From Sphingomonadales bacterium UBA2369 (GTDB taxonomy: Bacteria; Pseudomonadota; Alphaproteobacteria; Sphingomonadales; Sphingomonadaceae), in contig DDTH01000002.1 in the NCBI GenBank assembly GCA_002344055.1, forward strand, positions 69,724 through 133,723: 64,000 bases of DNA. Direction: 5' to 3'. Positions 8,015 through 16,814 of this stretch are shown here, in pieces. Every line of letters starts with the position of its first letter. Positions within the stretch are counted from its first letter, which is position 1. Below the pieces are notes generated by a model. That model was not told the DNA's origin, did no database searches, and saw nothing but the letters and a program-made list of their open reading frames with translations. The position numbers and the translations under genes are program-made.

Positions 8015-10315
8015 ATGAGTAAGGTGAGGCGGATACAGTCGATTTGCTGGACGGCCCTGCCTTTGCTCCTGGCAAGCCCCGCCGCCGCCTTCGCGCAACC
8101 CATGCCGGAAGAGCTGCCCCCGACACCTGTCGGCGATGCGGCGCAAGCGCCTTCCCCGGCCGAGCAACCTGCGGCACCACCGGCGGGCGAGCCGATCCTG
8201 CCCGGCGATCCGAACGCGCCGGTGGAATTCAGCGCTGACCGCGTCGAATATGACGAACCGCGCGAGACGATCACCGCCAGCGGCGACGTGTTCATGTTCC
8301 GCGAGGGCTATCGCCTGCTCGCCGACCGAGTGATCTGGCAACGCAGCTCCAACGAAGTGCGCGCGGAAGGCAATGTCCGGGTCAGCAGTCCCGAGGGCGA
8401 CCGCGCTTACGGCGACAGCGTGGTGCTGGAATCGACCTTGCGCGATGGCGTGATCGAGAATCTGCTGATCGTGCTGGAGGATGGCGGACGGCTCGCGGCC
8501 GAGCGCGGAACGCGGGTCAATAACGTGTCCACGCTGGAGCGGGCCGCGTTTACGGCCTGCGCGGTGGTGGACGAGAATGGCTGTCCGAAGGAGCCGACCT
8601 GGCAGATTACCGCGGTGCGCGTCGTGCACGATCCGGCGCGGCGGCGGATCAGCTTCGGCGGGGCCACGCTCAACCTGTTCGGGATACCACTCATCGCCCT
8701 TCCCGGCCTGTCGATTCCGGATCGTGAGAATGGCGGCGGCGGTTCGGGCCTGCTGGTGCCCGATCTGAGGCTGAGCCGGACCAACGGCCTCGAACTGAGC
8801 GTGCCTTACTACATGCGCTTCGGGCCGCACCGCGACCTGACCATCACGCCGCATATCTTCACCGACGCATTGCCCATGCTGCAGGGCCATTACCGGCATC
8901 TGACCGGAAGCGGCGCCTATCAGCTGCGCGGCTATCTCACCTACGGCTCGCGCGGCTCGCTGGGCGTGCCGGGCCAGGAGGATGAGGGGATTCGCGGCTA
9001 TCTGGAAGGCAATGGCCGTTTCCAGCTGAGTCCGCACTGGAGCATCATCGGTTCGGGCCGCATCGTTACCGACCGGACCTTCCTGCGCCGCTACGATATC
9101 TCGCTGGACACGCGGCTGCGCTCGGTCGTGCAGGCGGAGAGGATCGATACGGATTCCTACATCAACGTCGCCGGGTGGGCCTTTCAGGGCCTGCGCCTGA
9201 CCGATCAGGACGGGCAACAGCCGATCGTGCTGCCGGCGATCGAGGCGCGCTGGCGGCTGCTCGATCCGATTGCCGGGGGGCGGGTCGAACTGCAGGCCAA
9301 TAGCCTGAACATCCTGCGCACCGAGGGACAGGACACGCAGCGCGCCTTCGCCAGCGCGCGCTGGGACCGGCGGATGCTGACCCCGTTCGGGCAGGAAGTG
9401 ACCTTCACCGCCTTCGCGCGCGGCGACGTCTATTATTCGAGCGACAATCTGCTCACCGCAACGCCCTCCTATCGCGGGGAAAGCGGCTTCCAGGGGCGCG
9501 TCATCGCGGCGCTCGCAGCGGACATTTCCTGGCCGTTCGTCGGCGAATTCCTGGGTGGAACGCAGCGGCTGACGCCGCGCGTGCAGGTCGTCGCCTCGCC
9601 CGAAACCGAGAATCTCGCCATCCCGAACGAAGATGCGCGTGCCGTCGATCTGGAAGATTCGAACCTGTTCGCGCTCAATCGCTTTCCCGGCCACGACCGG
9701 TGGGAAGACGGACTGCGCGTCACCTACGGCGTCGATTGGGCGCTCGACCTGCCCGGCGTCGCGATCCGCACCAATGTCGGCCAGAGTTACCGGCTGGACG
9801 ATCAGCTGGGCATTTTCCCGCAGGGGACCGGCCTGTCCGACCGTCTGTCCGACATCGTGGGCCGGACCAGCGTGCAGTTCGGCACCAATGTCAGCGTCAC
9901 GCATCGCTTCCGCATCGACAAGGACGACCTTTCGGTGCGCCGCAACGAGATCGACGCGGTGGTGGGATCGCGCGACACCTATATCAGTCTCGGTTATTTG
10001 CGGCTGGACCGCGACATCAGCGTCATGGTCGAGGACCTGGACGACCGGGAGGAAATCCGCGTCGGCGGGCGGCTCGCCTTCGCCCGCTACTGGTCGATCT
10101 TCGGATCGGCGGTCGTCGATCTGACCGACCGGGCCGAGGACCCGCTGTCGCTCGCCAGCGGTTTCGACCCCGTCCGGCACCGGATCGGCATTTCCTATGA
10201 CGACGATTGCATCGAGATCGGCCTGACCTGGCGGCGCGATTACGAGACCGCGGGCGATGTCGAGCGGGGCGACACCTTCCTGGTGCGGATCGCGCTGCGC
10301 AACCTCGGCCGGTGA
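8015..10315 (+). CDS. lptD: LPS-assembly outer-membrane protein LptD
   Basis: 766 residues. A signal peptide (about 1-28, ending AAAFAQ) and a Pro/Ala linker precede an OstA-type domain (VEFSADRVEYDEPRETITASGDV). A long beta-barrel follows. Cysteines near 181 and 190 (TACAVVDENGC) and near 731 (DDDCIEIG) fit the disulfide pattern of alphaproteobacterial LptD. LptD with LptE inserts lipopolysaccharide into the outer leaflet; in sphingomonads, which carry glycosphingolipid instead, the cargo is uncertain. First gene of an operon with surA, pdxA and rsmA, an arrangement common across Proteobacteria. The ATG has GGAG close upstream. Confidence 0.95.
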   Translation: MSKVRRIQSICWTALPLLLASPAAAFAQPMPEELPPTPVGDAAQAPSPAEQPAAPPAGEPILPGDPNAPVEFSADRVEYDEPRETITASGDVFMFREGYRLLADRVIWQRSSNEVRAEGNVRVSSPEGDRAYGDSVVLESTLRDGVIENLLIVLEDGGRLAAERGTRVNNVSTLERAAFTACAVVDENGCPKEPTWQITAVRVVHDPARRRISFGGATLNLFGIPLIALPGLSIPDRENGGGGSGLLVPDLRLSRTNGLELSVPYYMRFGPHRDLTITPHIFTDALPMLQGHYRHLTGSGAYQLRGYLTYGSRGSLGVPGQEDEGIRGYLEGNGRFQLSPHWSIIGSGRIVTDRTFLRRYDISLDTRLRSVVQAERIDTDSYINVAGWAFQGLRLTDQDGQQPIVLPAIEARWRLLDPIAGGRVELQANSLNILRTEGQDTQRAFASARWDRRMLTPFGQEVTFTAFARGDVYYSSDNLLTATPSYRGESGFQGRVIAALAADISWPFVGEFLGGTQRLTPRVQVVASPETENLAIPNEDARAVDLEDSNLFALNRFPGHDRWEDGLRVTYGVDWALDLPGVAIRTNVGQSYRLDDQLGIFPQGTGLSDRLSDIVGRTSVQFGTNVSVTHRFRIDKDDLSVRRNEIDAVVGSRDTYISLGYLRLDRDISVMVEDLDDREEIRVGGRLAFARYWSIFGSAVVDLTDRAEDPLSLASGFDPVRHRIGISYDDDCIEIGLTWRRDYETAGDVERGDTFLVRIALRNLGR

Positions 10316-10449
10316 CGCGACCGCCGCCTTTGCGGGTGGCGCTCCCGCCACGGCAACGCTAGGAGTGTCCCGAAATTGCCGCAAAGGGCGCTAAGCTGCG
10401 GTTCAGCAAGACTTAGGCAGTGGAAAAGTCTGCCAAATTTGGAGGAATG

Positions 10450-11793
10450 ATGACGTTCGGACTCATCCGGAAGGGCGCCGGCATCCTGGCCGTGTCCTTC
10501 ATCGCGGCCACGGCGGTGGCGCAGACCGCGGGTAACCAGGGTGCAGCGCAGCCCGCCGGGCCTGCCCTCAACATTCCCCAGGACGTGAATTTCGTCGGCG
10601 CCCGGCCCGAACCGAACGTCGTGCGCGCGACCGCGATCGTGAATGAGGAAATCATCACCCGCACCGACGTGGACCAGCGCATCGCCTTGTTCCTCGCCGC
10701 CCAGAATATCCAGCTGCCGCCGGAAGAGATGGAGCGGCTGCGCCAGCGCGTGCTGCGCAATCTGATCGACGAAACGCTGCAGATCCAGGCGGCGCGGCAG
10801 CGCGAGATTACCGTCGAGCAGCGCCAGATCGACCAATATTATCAGCGCTTCGCCGAGAATTTCGGGCAGACGCCACAGGGCTTCTCAGACTATCTGCGTA
10901 CCATCGGCGCCTCGGAGCGGACGGTGAAACGGCAGATTACCGGCGAGATCGCCTGGGCGATGCTGCAGCGCCGGCTCCCGCAGGTCAGCGTCGGCAATGC
11001 CGAAGTCGAAGCGCTTCTGGAGCGCATGCTCGCCCGCCGGGGCGCGGCCGAATATCGTGTCGCCGAAATCTTTATGTATGCGACTCCGGAGAACGCCCAG
11101 CAGGTCCGCGCCCGTCTCGGTCAGATCATCGAGCAGATTCGCGCTGGAGGCTCCTTCCCCGCTTTCGCCCGGCAATATTCGGAAGCGACGACCGGCGCGG
11201 TTGGCGGCGATCTCGGCTGGGTCAGCCCGGACCTGCTGCCGCCGGAATTGGCTGCCGTGGTCCAGCAGATGCCGGTTGGCGCGCTGAGCGACCCCATTCA
11301 GGTCTCCGGCGGCTTCTCTGTGGTGGCCGTGACCGATTCCCGTCAGGTGCTGACCGCCAATCCGCGCGACGCGCAATTGAGCCTGATGCAGATGTCGATC
11401 GCTCTTCCGGAGGGAACGACCGAAGCCGCCGCTCGCCAGCGCGCGCAGCAACTGGCGGCCGCGACGCAGACGATGGGCGGCTGCGGCGGCGCCGCGCAGG
11501 CGGCCAATTCGGTCGGCGCCGATCTGGTGTCCAACGACAATGTCGTGGTTCGCGACCTGCCGCCGCAGCTGCAGGATATGCTGCTCGGCATGAGCGTCGG
11601 CCAGGTAACGCAGCCGTTCGGCACCAATCAGCGCGTGAGCGTGCTGGTGCTGTGCGGACGTGACGACCCGCAGACGGCATCGACCCCGACGACCCGTTCG
11701 GTGGCCGAAGCGATCGAAGAGGAGCGGATGGGCCGGCAGGCACAGCGTTACCTGCGCGACCTTCGCCGTGACGCGGTGATCGAATATCGCTGA
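10450..11793 (+). CDS. surA: Periplasmic chaperone / peptidyl-prolyl isomerase SurA
   Basis: 447 residues from the second of two adjacent ATGs. GGAGG lies 4 nt upstream of it and only 1 nt before the first, and the choice gives a clean signal peptide ending AVAQ. The N-terminal chaperone part (VNEEIITRTDVDQRI) is followed by one good parvulin domain (about 215-305, with FAR-YSE...GGDLGWV). A second, degenerate parvulin-like region contains a GGCGG loop and a LVLCG strand. SurA escorts unfolded outer-membrane proteins to the Bam complex. Cotranscription with lptD, a client, makes biological sense. Confidence 0.93.
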   Translation: MTFGLIRKGAGILAVSFIAATAVAQTAGNQGAAQPAGPALNIPQDVNFVGARPEPNVVRATAIVNEEIITRTDVDQRIALFLAAQNIQLPPEEMERLRQRVLRNLIDETLQIQAARQREITVEQRQIDQYYQRFAENFGQTPQGFSDYLRTIGASERTVKRQITGEIAWAMLQRRLPQVSVGNAEVEALLERMLARRGAAEYRVAEIFMYATPENAQQVRARLGQIIEQIRAGGSFPAFARQYSEATTGAVGGDLGWVSPDLLPPELAAVVQQMPVGALSDPIQVSGGFSVVAVTDSRQVLTANPRDAQLSLMQMSIALPEGTTEAAARQRAQQLAAATQTMGGCGGAAQAANSVGADLVSNDNVVVRDLPPQLQDMLLGMSVGQVTQPFGTNQRVSVLVLCGRDDPQTASTPTTRSVAEAIEEERMGRQAQRYLRDLRRDAVIEYR

Positions 11794-11797
11794 TCGG

Positions 11798-12796
11798 GTG
11801 ACACCGCCGCCCGTCGAACGGCCGTTGGCCGTCTCCATCGGCGATCCCGCCGGGATTGGCGCCGAAGTCGTCGCCAAGAGCTGGGAGCAGCGCCGCGAGG
11901 CCGGGCTGCCGCCTTTCTTCGCGGTGGGTGACGTCGCGGCGATCGAGGCGGTATGGCGCGGGCCGATCGTCGTGATCGGCGAGCCGGCCGACGCGTTCGA
12001 TCATTTCGACCAGGCGCTGCCGGTGATCCGCGTCGCGGGCGATGGCGCGGTACCGGGCGAGCCAACGCTGGAAGGCGCGCGCAATGCGCTCGACTCGCTG
12101 GAATTCGCCGTCGGCCTGACCCGGGGCGGCGCGGCATCGGCGGTGGTGACCGGACCCGTTTCGAAGAAGCAGCTTTACGCGATCGGCTTCACCCATCCCG
12201 GCCAGACCGAATTCGTCGCCGAACGATGCGGCGTCGGCAATGACAGCGTCGCGATGATGCTCGCCGGGCCGACTTTGAAGGTCGTGCCGGTAACCGGACA
12301 TGTGCCGCTGAGCAACGTGTTCGAGCGGCTGACCGTCGACAAGATCGTCGCCAAGGGGCGCGCGGCGATCAAGGGACTGCAGCGCCAATATGGCATCGCC
12401 AACCCGCGCGTCGCGGTCGCCGGGCTCAATCCCCATGCCGGCGAAGACGGCAATCTGGGCCGGGAGGAGATCGACACGATCATCCCGGCAATGGAGCGGC
12501 TCGCGGAGGAAGGCTATGACCTAATCGGGCCGCTTGCGCCGGACGTGATGTTCCATGCCCGCAAGCGCGCCGAATATGATCTGGCCCTGTGCATGTATCA
12601 CGATCAGGCGCTGATCCCGCTGAAGACGCTGCATTTCGACGATGGCATCAACATCACGCTCGGCCTGCCGATCGTAAGGACCTCGCCCGACCACGGCACC
12701 GCGTTCGACATTGCCGGCAAGGATATGGCGTTCCCCGGCGCGATGATCGCGGCGATCCGCACCGCAGGCGAATGCGCCGTGCGCATGGCGGCGTGA
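11798..12796 (+). CDS. pdxA: 4-hydroxythreonine-4-phosphate dehydrogenase
   Basis: 332 residues, GTG start 4 nt after the surA stop. Opening AVSIGDPAGIGAEV, the TGPVSKKQLYAIGF segment, and the metal ligand region CMYHDQALIPLKTLHFDDGINITLGLPIVRTSPDHGTAFD (given here as its recognised block around residues 265-305) are all PdxA hallmarks. It oxidises 4-phosphohydroxythreonine in the DXP-dependent route to pyridoxal phosphate, needing NAD and a divalent metal. The surA-pdxA-rsmA order is conserved in many Proteobacteria. Confidence 0.96.
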   Translation: MTPPPVERPLAVSIGDPAGIGAEVVAKSWEQRREAGLPPFFAVGDVAAIEAVWRGPIVVIGEPADAFDHFDQALPVIRVAGDGAVPGEPTLEGARNALDSLEFAVGLTRGGAASAVVTGPVSKKQLYAIGFTHPGQTEFVAERCGVGNDSVAMMLAGPTLKVVPVTGHVPLSNVFERLTVDKIVAKGRAAIKGLQRQYGIANPRVAVAGLNPHAGEDGNLGREEIDTIIPAMERLAEEGYDLIGPLAPDVMFHARKRAEYDLALCMYHDQALIPLKTLHFDDGINITLGLPIVRTSPDHGTAFDIAGKDMAFPGAMIAAIRTAGECAVRMAA

Positions 12797-13617
12797 GCTC
12801 GGGTCCCGACCTCCCGCCCATCCGGGAAATCATTGCCCGCCACGGGCTTAGCGCGTCGAAGGCGCTGGGGCAGAATTTCCTGCTCGACGAACAATTGCTC
12901 GGCCGGATTGCGCGCGTTCCCGGAGAATTGGCGGGTGAGACGGCATACGAGGTGGGCCCCGGCCCCGGCGGGCTGACCCGCGCCTTGCTGCGGGCGGGCG
13001 CGAACGTGGTCGCGGTGGAGCGGGACCGGCGATGCCAGCCAGCGCTGGCGGAACTGGGCGAGGCCTTTCCAGGCAAGCTCCGTGTCATCGAGGGCGACGC
13101 GCTCGAGCTTGATGAAGCCGACGCGGCGCCCGGCGCACATGTCGTCGCGAACCTCCCGTACAATGTCGGCACTGCGCTGCTGGTGCGCTGGCTAGGCGGC
13201 GAGGCCTGGCCACCTTGGTGGCGATCGCTAACGCTGATGTTCCAGCTGGAAGTGGCGCAGCGCATCGTCGCGCAGCCGGACACGAGTGCCTACGGCCGAC
13301 TTGCGGTGTTGGCACAGTGGCGCAGCAAGGCGGTGCTGGCGATGAAGGTTCATCGCTCCGCCTTCGTCCCGCCGCCCAAGGTGATGTCGGCGGTGGTGCA
13401 TCTGACGCCGGACAGCCAGCCCGAGGGGGTGAAAGCGGCGGTGCTGGAGCGGCTGACCGCAGCGGCCTTCGGTCAGCGGCGCAAGATGCTCCGCCGCTCG
13501 CTTGCCGCGACACCGGGTGCGCTTGAGGCGCTGGAGGCGCTCGGGATCGACCCCGAACGCCGCGCCGAAACGCTCAGCGTCGCCGAGTTCGTCGCGATGG
13601 CGCGGCTGCTCAGTTAG
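12793..13617 (+). CDS. rsmA: 16S rRNA dimethyladenosine transferase
   Basis: 274 residues, GTG start overlapping the pdxA stop (GTGA). Has the QNFLLD opening, the SAM-binding loop EVGPGPGGLTRALL, the acidic VAVERD, and the catalytic NLPYNVGT motif. It dimethylates two adjacent adenines in the helix 45 loop of 16S rRNA during small-subunit assembly. Longer upstream frames run inside pdxA. The end overlaps the convergent TPR gene by 8 bp. Confidence 0.96.
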   Translation: MSSGPDLPPIREIIARHGLSASKALGQNFLLDEQLLGRIARVPGELAGETAYEVGPGPGGLTRALLRAGANVVAVERDRRCQPALAELGEAFPGKLRVIEGDALELDEADAAPGAHVVANLPYNVGTALLVRWLGGEAWPPWWRSLTLMFQLEVAQRIVAQPDTSAYGRLAVLAQWRSKAVLAMKVHRSAFVPPPKVMSAVVHLTPDSQPEGVKAAVLERLTAAAFGQRRKMLRRSLAATPGALEALEALGIDPERRAETLSVAEFVAMARLLS

Positions 13618-14140
13618 GCTGCGGCGTCGGAGCCGGCGTGGCGGGCGTCGGCGTCGCGGGCGGACTGGCCTGCGCCGCCTCGACCGGCGGGCCGCGCTGA
13701 ATCACCGCCGCGAGGCTGGTCGCCTGCGGACAGGCATTCCGGCCGCACAATTCCTGCACGCGCGTCAGGTTGCGGCGGGCGCGATCGACGGCGCCGCGCT
13801 GGACGTAGGCTTCGCCCTGCCCGGCGAGCGCGTTCAGATCGTTCGGCTCGATGGTCAGCGCGTCCTGATAGAGGCGGATCGCCTTGCCCGGCAGCCGCTG
13901 CGCCTGCGCGACGCGGGCGAGGCCGAGATAGGCGGCGCGGTTGCGCGGATCGACTGCCAGCGCGGTTTCATACAAATCGGTCGCCTCGTCATGCCGGCCG
14001 GCCGTGAGCGCCGCCTGCGCCTGCTGGGCCATCGCCGCCGAGCGCGCGTCGATCTGCGTGTCCGGGCGCTGGCCGTGACCGGCGCTGGCCATCGTGCCGG
14101 CAACGATCGCGGCGGCGAAGGCGATGGGGGTCAGACGCAT
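13610..14140 (-). CDS. Exported TPR protein
   Basis: 176 residues with AAGGAG before the chosen ATG. A signal peptide (MRLTPIAFAAAIVAGTMASA) is followed by two or three TPR units (ALTAGRHDEATDLYETALAVDP; ALTIEPNDLNALAGQGEAYV) and a Pro/Thr/Ala tail from about residue 150. CGRNAC gives a possible disulfide pair. TPRs mediate protein contacts in the periplasm; the partner is unknown. It shares its general build with the two larger TPR proteins at 19406-22072 but is not an obvious close paralogue. Confidence 0.8.
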   Translation of the reverse strand: MRLTPIAFAAAIVAGTMASAGHGQRPDTQIDARSAAMAQQAQAALTAGRHDEATDLYETALAVDPRNRAAYLGLARVAQAQRLPGKAIRLYQDALTIEPNDLNALAGQGEAYVQRGAVDRARRNLTRVQELCGRNACPQATSLAAVIQRGPPVEAAQASPPATPTPATPAPTPQPN

Positions 14141-14171
14141 GAGCAACTCCTTCGGCATATTGCGGACCGCG

Positions 14172-15353
14172 CTAGCATGGGGCCGACCAGCAAGCGACGA
14201 AAAAGCCGTCCGTGCCGTCCGGAGCCGGACTGATCACCCGGCCGGTTCCCGCTTCGCGTCCCGCATCCATGGCGACTGGCTGGGCCTCGAGGGCTGAACG
14301 CGCGGTGAAGGCGGCGGCTTGCTCCCTGCCCTCGCGCGCCAGCAAAGAGCAGACTGCATAGACCAGGCGCCCGCCGGGCTTCAGCAATTCCGCGCCAATA
14401 TCGAGCAGGCTGGCCTGCAGCGCGACCAGCCGGTTAAGCCGCTCGGGCGTGAGCCGCCAGCGCGTCTCGGGATTGCGCCGCCAGGTGCCGCTGCCCGAGC
14501 AAGGCGCGTCGATCAGGACAAGGTCGCAGGCACCAGCGAGGTCGGCGAGCGCTTCGCGCTCCTGCCCAGGATTGAGCAGACGTGGCGTAACAATGGACAC
14601 GCCCGCGCGCGTGAGCCGTGGCGGCATGCGCGAGAGCCGGCCGCGATCGGTGTCGGCAGCGATCAGGCTGCCTTCATTGGCCATCTCCGCCGCCAGCGCG
14701 AGCGTCTTGCCACCCGCGCCGGCGCACAGGTCCAGCGCGAGTTCGCCGGCCTTCGCGGCGCAGGCGAAGGCAAGCAATTGACTCCCCTCATCCTGTACTT
14801 CGACCAGGCCGGACTGCCATGCTTCATGCTGATCGACGCGGAAGCCTTCCGGCAAGCGCACCCCGATCGGCGAATGGGGTGTGGGCACGGCTTCCGGCAG
14901 CAAAACCAAGGCATCCTCGCGGGTGCCGCGGAGCCTGTTGACGCGCAGATCGAGCGGCGCGCGCTCCAGCATGGCTGGGCGTTCCACCTCGGCAATGGCC
15001 GGATCGAGCAAAGGCTCGAGCCAGGCCGGGAAAAGCGCGGCGGACGCCATCGCCTCGTCTTCGGCGAGCACAGCTGGGCCGTGGGGCGAGCCATCGAACA
15101 GAGCGGCGAGCGCCTCGTCGTCCGATGCGAGTCCGGCCAGCGCGGCGCGGCCCGATACGGGCACCTCGCCGGCCCGCCGGATCGCACGATAGACCAGTTC
15201 GCGCACCGCCCGGCGGTCTCCCGACCCGGCATAGCGCCGCTCCTTGAAATAGCGCGTGATCAGATTGTCGGCTGCCGCGCCGCCGCCACGCGCGGCGTCG
15301 ATGATCTGATCGAGCAATTCGATCGCAGCCTGAGCGCGGGCCGAGGGCGTCAT
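14172..15353 (-). CDS. rsmB: 16S rRNA cytosine-5 methyltransferase (RsmB/NOP2 family)
   Basis: 393 residues. A short NusB-like N-terminal region (ELLDQIIDAARG...RAVRELVYRAIRR) is followed by the methyltransferase core. The SAM site is LDLCAGAGGKTLALA. Motif IV is DAPCSGSGTWRRNPE with Cys near 285, and the catalytic cysteine motif VCSLLARE is near 333. The two cysteines are the hallmark of RNA m5C enzymes. It follows guaB by 9 nt. Assignment to RsmB rather than RsmF or another NOP2 homologue rests on the N-terminal region and is less certain than the family. Confidence 0.85.
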   Translation of the reverse strand: MTPSARAQAAIELLDQIIDAARGGGAAADNLITRYFKERRYAGSGDRRAVRELVYRAIRRAGEVPVSGRAALAGLASDDEALAALFDGSPHGPAVLAEDEAMASAALFPAWLEPLLDPAIAEVERPAMLERAPLDLRVNRLRGTREDALVLLPEAVPTPHSPIGVRLPEGFRVDQHEAWQSGLVEVQDEGSQLLAFACAAKAGELALDLCAGAGGKTLALAAEMANEGSLIAADTDRGRLSRMPPRLTRAGVSIVTPRLLNPGQEREALADLAGACDLVLIDAPCSGSGTWRRNPETRWRLTPERLNRLVALQASLLDIGAELLKPGGRLVYAVCSLLAREGREQAAAFTARSALEAQPVAMDAGREAGTGRVISPAPDGTDGFFVACWSAPC

Positions 15354-15362
15354 CTTGCGTCC

Positions 15363-16814
15363 TCAGGCCGGATAATTCGGAGCCTCGCGCGTGATCGCGA
15401 CGTCATGGACATGGCTTTCCTTCAACCCCGCATTGGTAATCCGCACAAATTGCGCCTTGCGAAGATCGGTGAGCGTGGCCGAGCCGGTATAGCCCATCGC
15501 CGCCTTCACGCCGCCGACCAGCTGGTGGATCACGTCGCGGGCCGGGCCCTTGAAGGCCACCTGCCCCTCAATCCCTTCCGGCACGAGCTTCAGTTCGTCC
15601 TGAATGTCCTGCTGGAAATAGCGATCCGCCGAACCGCGCGCCATCGCCCCGACGCTGCCCATGCCGCGATAGGATTTGTAGGCGCGGCCCTGATAGAGGA
15701 AGGTCTCGCCCGGCGCTTCCGCCGTGCCCGCGAGCAAAGAGCCGATCATCACCGCCGACGCGCCGCCCGCGAGCGCCTTGGCCAGATCGCCTGAGGTGCG
15801 CAGGCCGCCGTCGCCGATGATCGGCGTGCCGGATTTGTCGGCTTCCTCGGCCGCGTCCATAATCGCGGTCAGCTGCGGCACGCCGACGCCTGCGATGATG
15901 CGGGTGGTGCAGATCGAGCCGGGGCCGATGCCGACTTTCACCGCGTCCGCCCCTGCCCCGATCAGCACCCTGGCCGCTTCGGCAGTGGCGATGTTGCCAG
16001 CGACGACCTGGACCGCATTGGAGGCGCGCTTGATCCGTTCGACCGCGAGCGCGACGTCGCGATTGTGGCCGTGGGCGGTGTCGATCACGATCAGATCGCA
16101 TTCGGCGTCGATCAGCGCCTCGCTGCGCGCAAAGCCCTTGTCGCCGACCGTGGTCGCGGCGGCGACGCGCAGGCGGCCCGAGCCGTCCTTGGTCGCGGCG
16201 GGATAGGTGACGGCCTTCTCGATATCCTTGACCGTGATCAGGCCGATGCAGCGCTGCTCTTCATCGACGACGATCAATTTCTCGATCCGGCGCTGGTGCA
16301 GCAGCCGCCGCGCCTCGTCCTGGGTGACCCCGGGACGGACGGTGGCGAGATTGTCGCGGGTCATCAGTTCGGACACGGGCTGGGCCGGGTTTTCGGCGAA
16401 GCGGACGTCCCGATTGGTGATGATCCCGGTCAGCCGCCCGTCGGCCTCAACCACCGGAATGCCGGAAATGCGGTGCCGCTTCATCAGGTCGAGCACATCG
16501 GCCAAGGTGCAAGTCGGCGTGACGGTGATCGGGTTGACCACCATCCCGCTTTCGAAGCGCTTCACGGCGCGAACCGCCGCCGCCTGCTCGTCCGGCTCCA
16601 TGTTGCGGTGGAGCACGCCGAGGCCGCCCATCTGCGCCATCAGGATCGCCATGTCGGCTTCCGTCACCGTATCCATCGCAGAGGACAGGATCGGGATGTT
16701 CAGCGCGATCTCGCGTGTCACCCGCGTGCTGGTATCGGCCTGGCTCGGCACGATGGAGGAGGCCGCGGGCTGCAGCAGGACGTCGTCGAAGGTCAGGCCC
16801 AGGCGGATGTCCAT
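15363..16814 (-). CDS. guaB: IMP dehydrogenase
   Basis: 483 residues, ATG chosen for the family opening MDIRLGLTFDDVLLQPA. A TIM barrel is interrupted by two CBS domains (about 95-205). The catalytic cysteine lies in GPGSICTTRI (near 303), and the mobile flap region YKSYRGMGSVGAM is intact. It converts IMP to XMP with NAD, the committed step to GMP. Its ATG overlaps the TGA of the upstream M28 peptidase by one base, an unexpected partner for coupling. rsmB follows on the same strand. Confidence 0.97.
   Translation of the reverse strand: MDIRLGLTFDDVLLQPAASSIVPSQADTSTRVTREIALNIPILSSAMDTVTEADMAILMAQMGGLGVLHRNMEPDEQAAAVRAVKRFESGMVVNPITVTPTCTLADVLDLMKRHRISGIPVVEADGRLTGIITNRDVRFAENPAQPVSELMTRDNLATVRPGVTQDEARRLLHQRRIEKLIVVDEEQRCIGLITVKDIEKAVTYPAATKDGSGRLRVAAATTVGDKGFARSEALIDAECDLIVIDTAHGHNRDVALAVERIKRASNAVQVVAGNIATAEAARVLIGAGADAVKVGIGPGSICTTRIIAGVGVPQLTAIMDAAEEADKSGTPIIGDGGLRTSGDLAKALAGGASAVMIGSLLAGTAEAPGETFLYQGRAYKSYRGMGSVGAMARGSADRYFQQDIQDELKLVPEGIEGQVAFKGPARDVIHQLVGGVKAAMGYTGSATLTDLRKAQFVRITNAGLKESHVHDVAITREAPNYPA

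Noticed and set aside
7592..10384. A 930-codon minus frame spanning the pepA start and lptD
   Set aside because: Lies across two well-supported genes and its product has no recognisable domain.
13196..13250. Frameshift in rsmA suspected from overlapping alternative frames
   Set aside because: The rsmA frame is continuous with all motifs in order.
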